Shown here piece by piece: positions 62,340 through 64,000 of a stretch of DNA of 64,000 nucleotides. The notes under the pieces are model-generated. The model searched no databases, was not told the DNA's origin, and saw nothing but the letters and a program-made list of their open reading frames with translations. The DNA is from Nepenthes gracilis (Eukaryota; Streptophyta; Magnoliopsida; Caryophyllales; Nepenthaceae), in NCBI GenBank assembly GCA_033239525.1, contig BSYO01000004.1, positions 3,038,001 to 3,102,000 on the forward strand, written 5' to 3'. The translations under genes and the position numbers were made by a program. The stretch's first letter is position 1. Each line of letters opens with the position of its first letter.

Positions 62340-64000
62340 AATATTACTTTTTTTTTACTCATTTATAATTTATTTATAATTTTTAATTTTTATATATAGA
62401 GCTCATCTATTATTAACGGTACAAAAGTTGATTTTTTCCCTTGAATAAAAACATATGATACTTCGTTAGATATAATAATTTTTATAATATTAAATAAATA
62501 ATTAATTAATTATGAATGTTGGATGATGCTGGTATGATTCAACTACTTAAAACATAGACTTATATATGGCAAAAATAGATTTCATTTTACATCAATTTAC
62601 CAAAAATTACAATCCTATTGATTCATTTCACATAGTAGTCTCTTTTTCAATTGTGAAATATTTTACTAGAGAGACGTACACATTTACAATGTAAATGTAC
62701 AAAATGATGATAGAAAAAATTGTTTTCTTTATAATATTAATATGGAATGCATTTGCTAATACAATAGAATAATACTGTATATAACTGTCTAACTTCTAAT
62801 ATTTGGTTAATCGATAAATTTTAACTACCATAAGTTATAAAAAATAGCTCCAATCTCACTTTATTACAAAAAAAAAAGATATACATTATGAATATCCATT
62901 AATATCAAAAAATTCATAACATTATCTATATATTTTATCATCACCGTATGATTTAATTACTTTTTACTTAAACCAATTAACTTGTTGGTCTGACTAGTGG
63001 TTTGGCCATATGTCTAATACCATTCTATAAAATATCAATACCCTAATTATCAATGGGTGACACAAAATAATATCTAAATGTGTTACTAAAATAACGACTA
63101 TGCCCTTATAGAGATTTTATATGAAAAAATATCAAAAAAATTCCAAACTTTCCTCTTCTTCTTTATTTTTATAAAACATGCACTTAATTCTCACTATTAA
63201 ATTTTATTAATCAACTGGACTAAATTTGATTGGACTGCAACACCATAGACTTAGTTGGATCTATTTTATATAATATAAATACACATCACTTAACCCTTAA
63301 AAAATATATATATACAAAGTCACATATATTATCATAATATCAATCGGGCCAGGGAGAATAAGCATGAAATCACAATATTCTCATCCATGAAAAAGCATAT
63401 GAAGAGGAGCTTATATTATTCAATAGTCATATTAAAGAATATTATTTATCTATATTTAGTAATATTATATTATATTTATATATTTATATTTATAAATAAG
63501 TATATAAATAAAGATAGATAAATATATAAATATTATATTAATTATATAAAGATGATGTAATAAAATATTACTTTTTATTCAAAGTACGTACGGCTCCACG
63601 CAGCTTTAACCTTACATAGCTTCTCCCTTTCAAATTGCTTTGATTAATTGCAAATTTTCTATACTAAAGCAAACAAATTCCTTGCGTACATCGGTGGGTT
63701 GATGCTGGACAGAATCTGACTTTAATAGTTAAATATATAAATAAATAAATAAATAAATAACAACATGACGAAGGTTTTATTATTTTTGGCTCACTTATTA
63801 ATTAATTATAATAATAATTTAACAAAGTTGCATAAGATTTATATTTAATTATTAAACAAATTTTTGGCACCCACAACACTGAAAATTATGTATATTGAAA
63901 ATAAAAAATTGTGTATGATATTATTAAAATGTGTTAGATTTAATTAATTATGAATATATTTATCAAATATAATTATAAATATCTTTATTAAGTATATATT
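62340..64000. other. AT-rich DNA at the window end, no supported gene
   Basis: No ORF or RNA gene is visible. A tetranucleotide run (AAAT)n lies at about 63733-63761. The rest is AT-rich intergenic sequence that continues past the window. Confidence 0.6.

Overview
This is nuclear DNA from a flowering plant. The evidence is spliced plant-specific genes (a phototropin, a plant NADPH-thioredoxin reductase, an AT-hook/PPC protein, a RING-H2 protein and a FAR1-related sequence), very AT-rich intergenic DNA, Au-type tRNA-derived SINEs, and Tat-type Ty3/gypsy and Tnt1-like Ty1/copia retrotransposons. Long transposon-filled introns suggest a moderately large, repeat-rich genome. The species cannot be fixed from the sequence.

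Layout. (1) 66-12880, + strand: the last 12 coding exons of a phototropin-2-like photoreceptor kinase. The LOV-domain exons lie before the window. Its introns carry SINE copies, a LINE remnant and a GATATCG-rich dispersed repeat. (2) 15046-15501, - strand: a small intronless RING-H2 protein. (3) 18097-18230: a copia scrap. (4) 21770-24521, - strand: a FAR1-related sequence (FRS) gene broken by several frameshifts and stops. Next to it (24671-25612) lies a much-decayed, collinear second set of fragments of the same gene, interleaved with (TTA)n arrays. (5) 27637-28650: a probable solo gypsy LTR. (6) 29595-48539, + strand: a two-exon NADPH-dependent thioredoxin reductase whose single intron is about 18 kb. 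(7) 54562-55467, - strand: an AT-hook motif nuclear-localized (AHL) protein. (8) 61199-62291: a gypsy LTR with a degenerate primer-binding site. The remaining 3' third is AT-rich and shows no gene.

The most structured part is the thioredoxin reductase intron. It holds three nested insertions that can be read in order. A - strand copia element (31581 to about 47500) was split inside its pol gene by a TIR element with a TAA target duplication (33285-44208). That element was then split by a 9.6 kb - strand Tat-type gypsy element with an AATAT target duplication (33585-43203). At the copia 5' end, two LTR ends face each other as a palindrome of about 156 bp per arm. If transcribed with the host gene it could fold into a long hairpin. 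All three elements are degenerate.

The host genes are not an operon or pathway. They are ordinary neighbours: blue-light signalling, a ubiquitin-ligase type protein, cytosolic or mitochondrial thiol redox control, and chromatin-associated transcription control. I found no clearly new molecular system. The best leads are the LTR palindrome inside an expressed intron, the FRS duplicate interleaved with TTA arrays, and a possible antisense ORF region in the Tat element.
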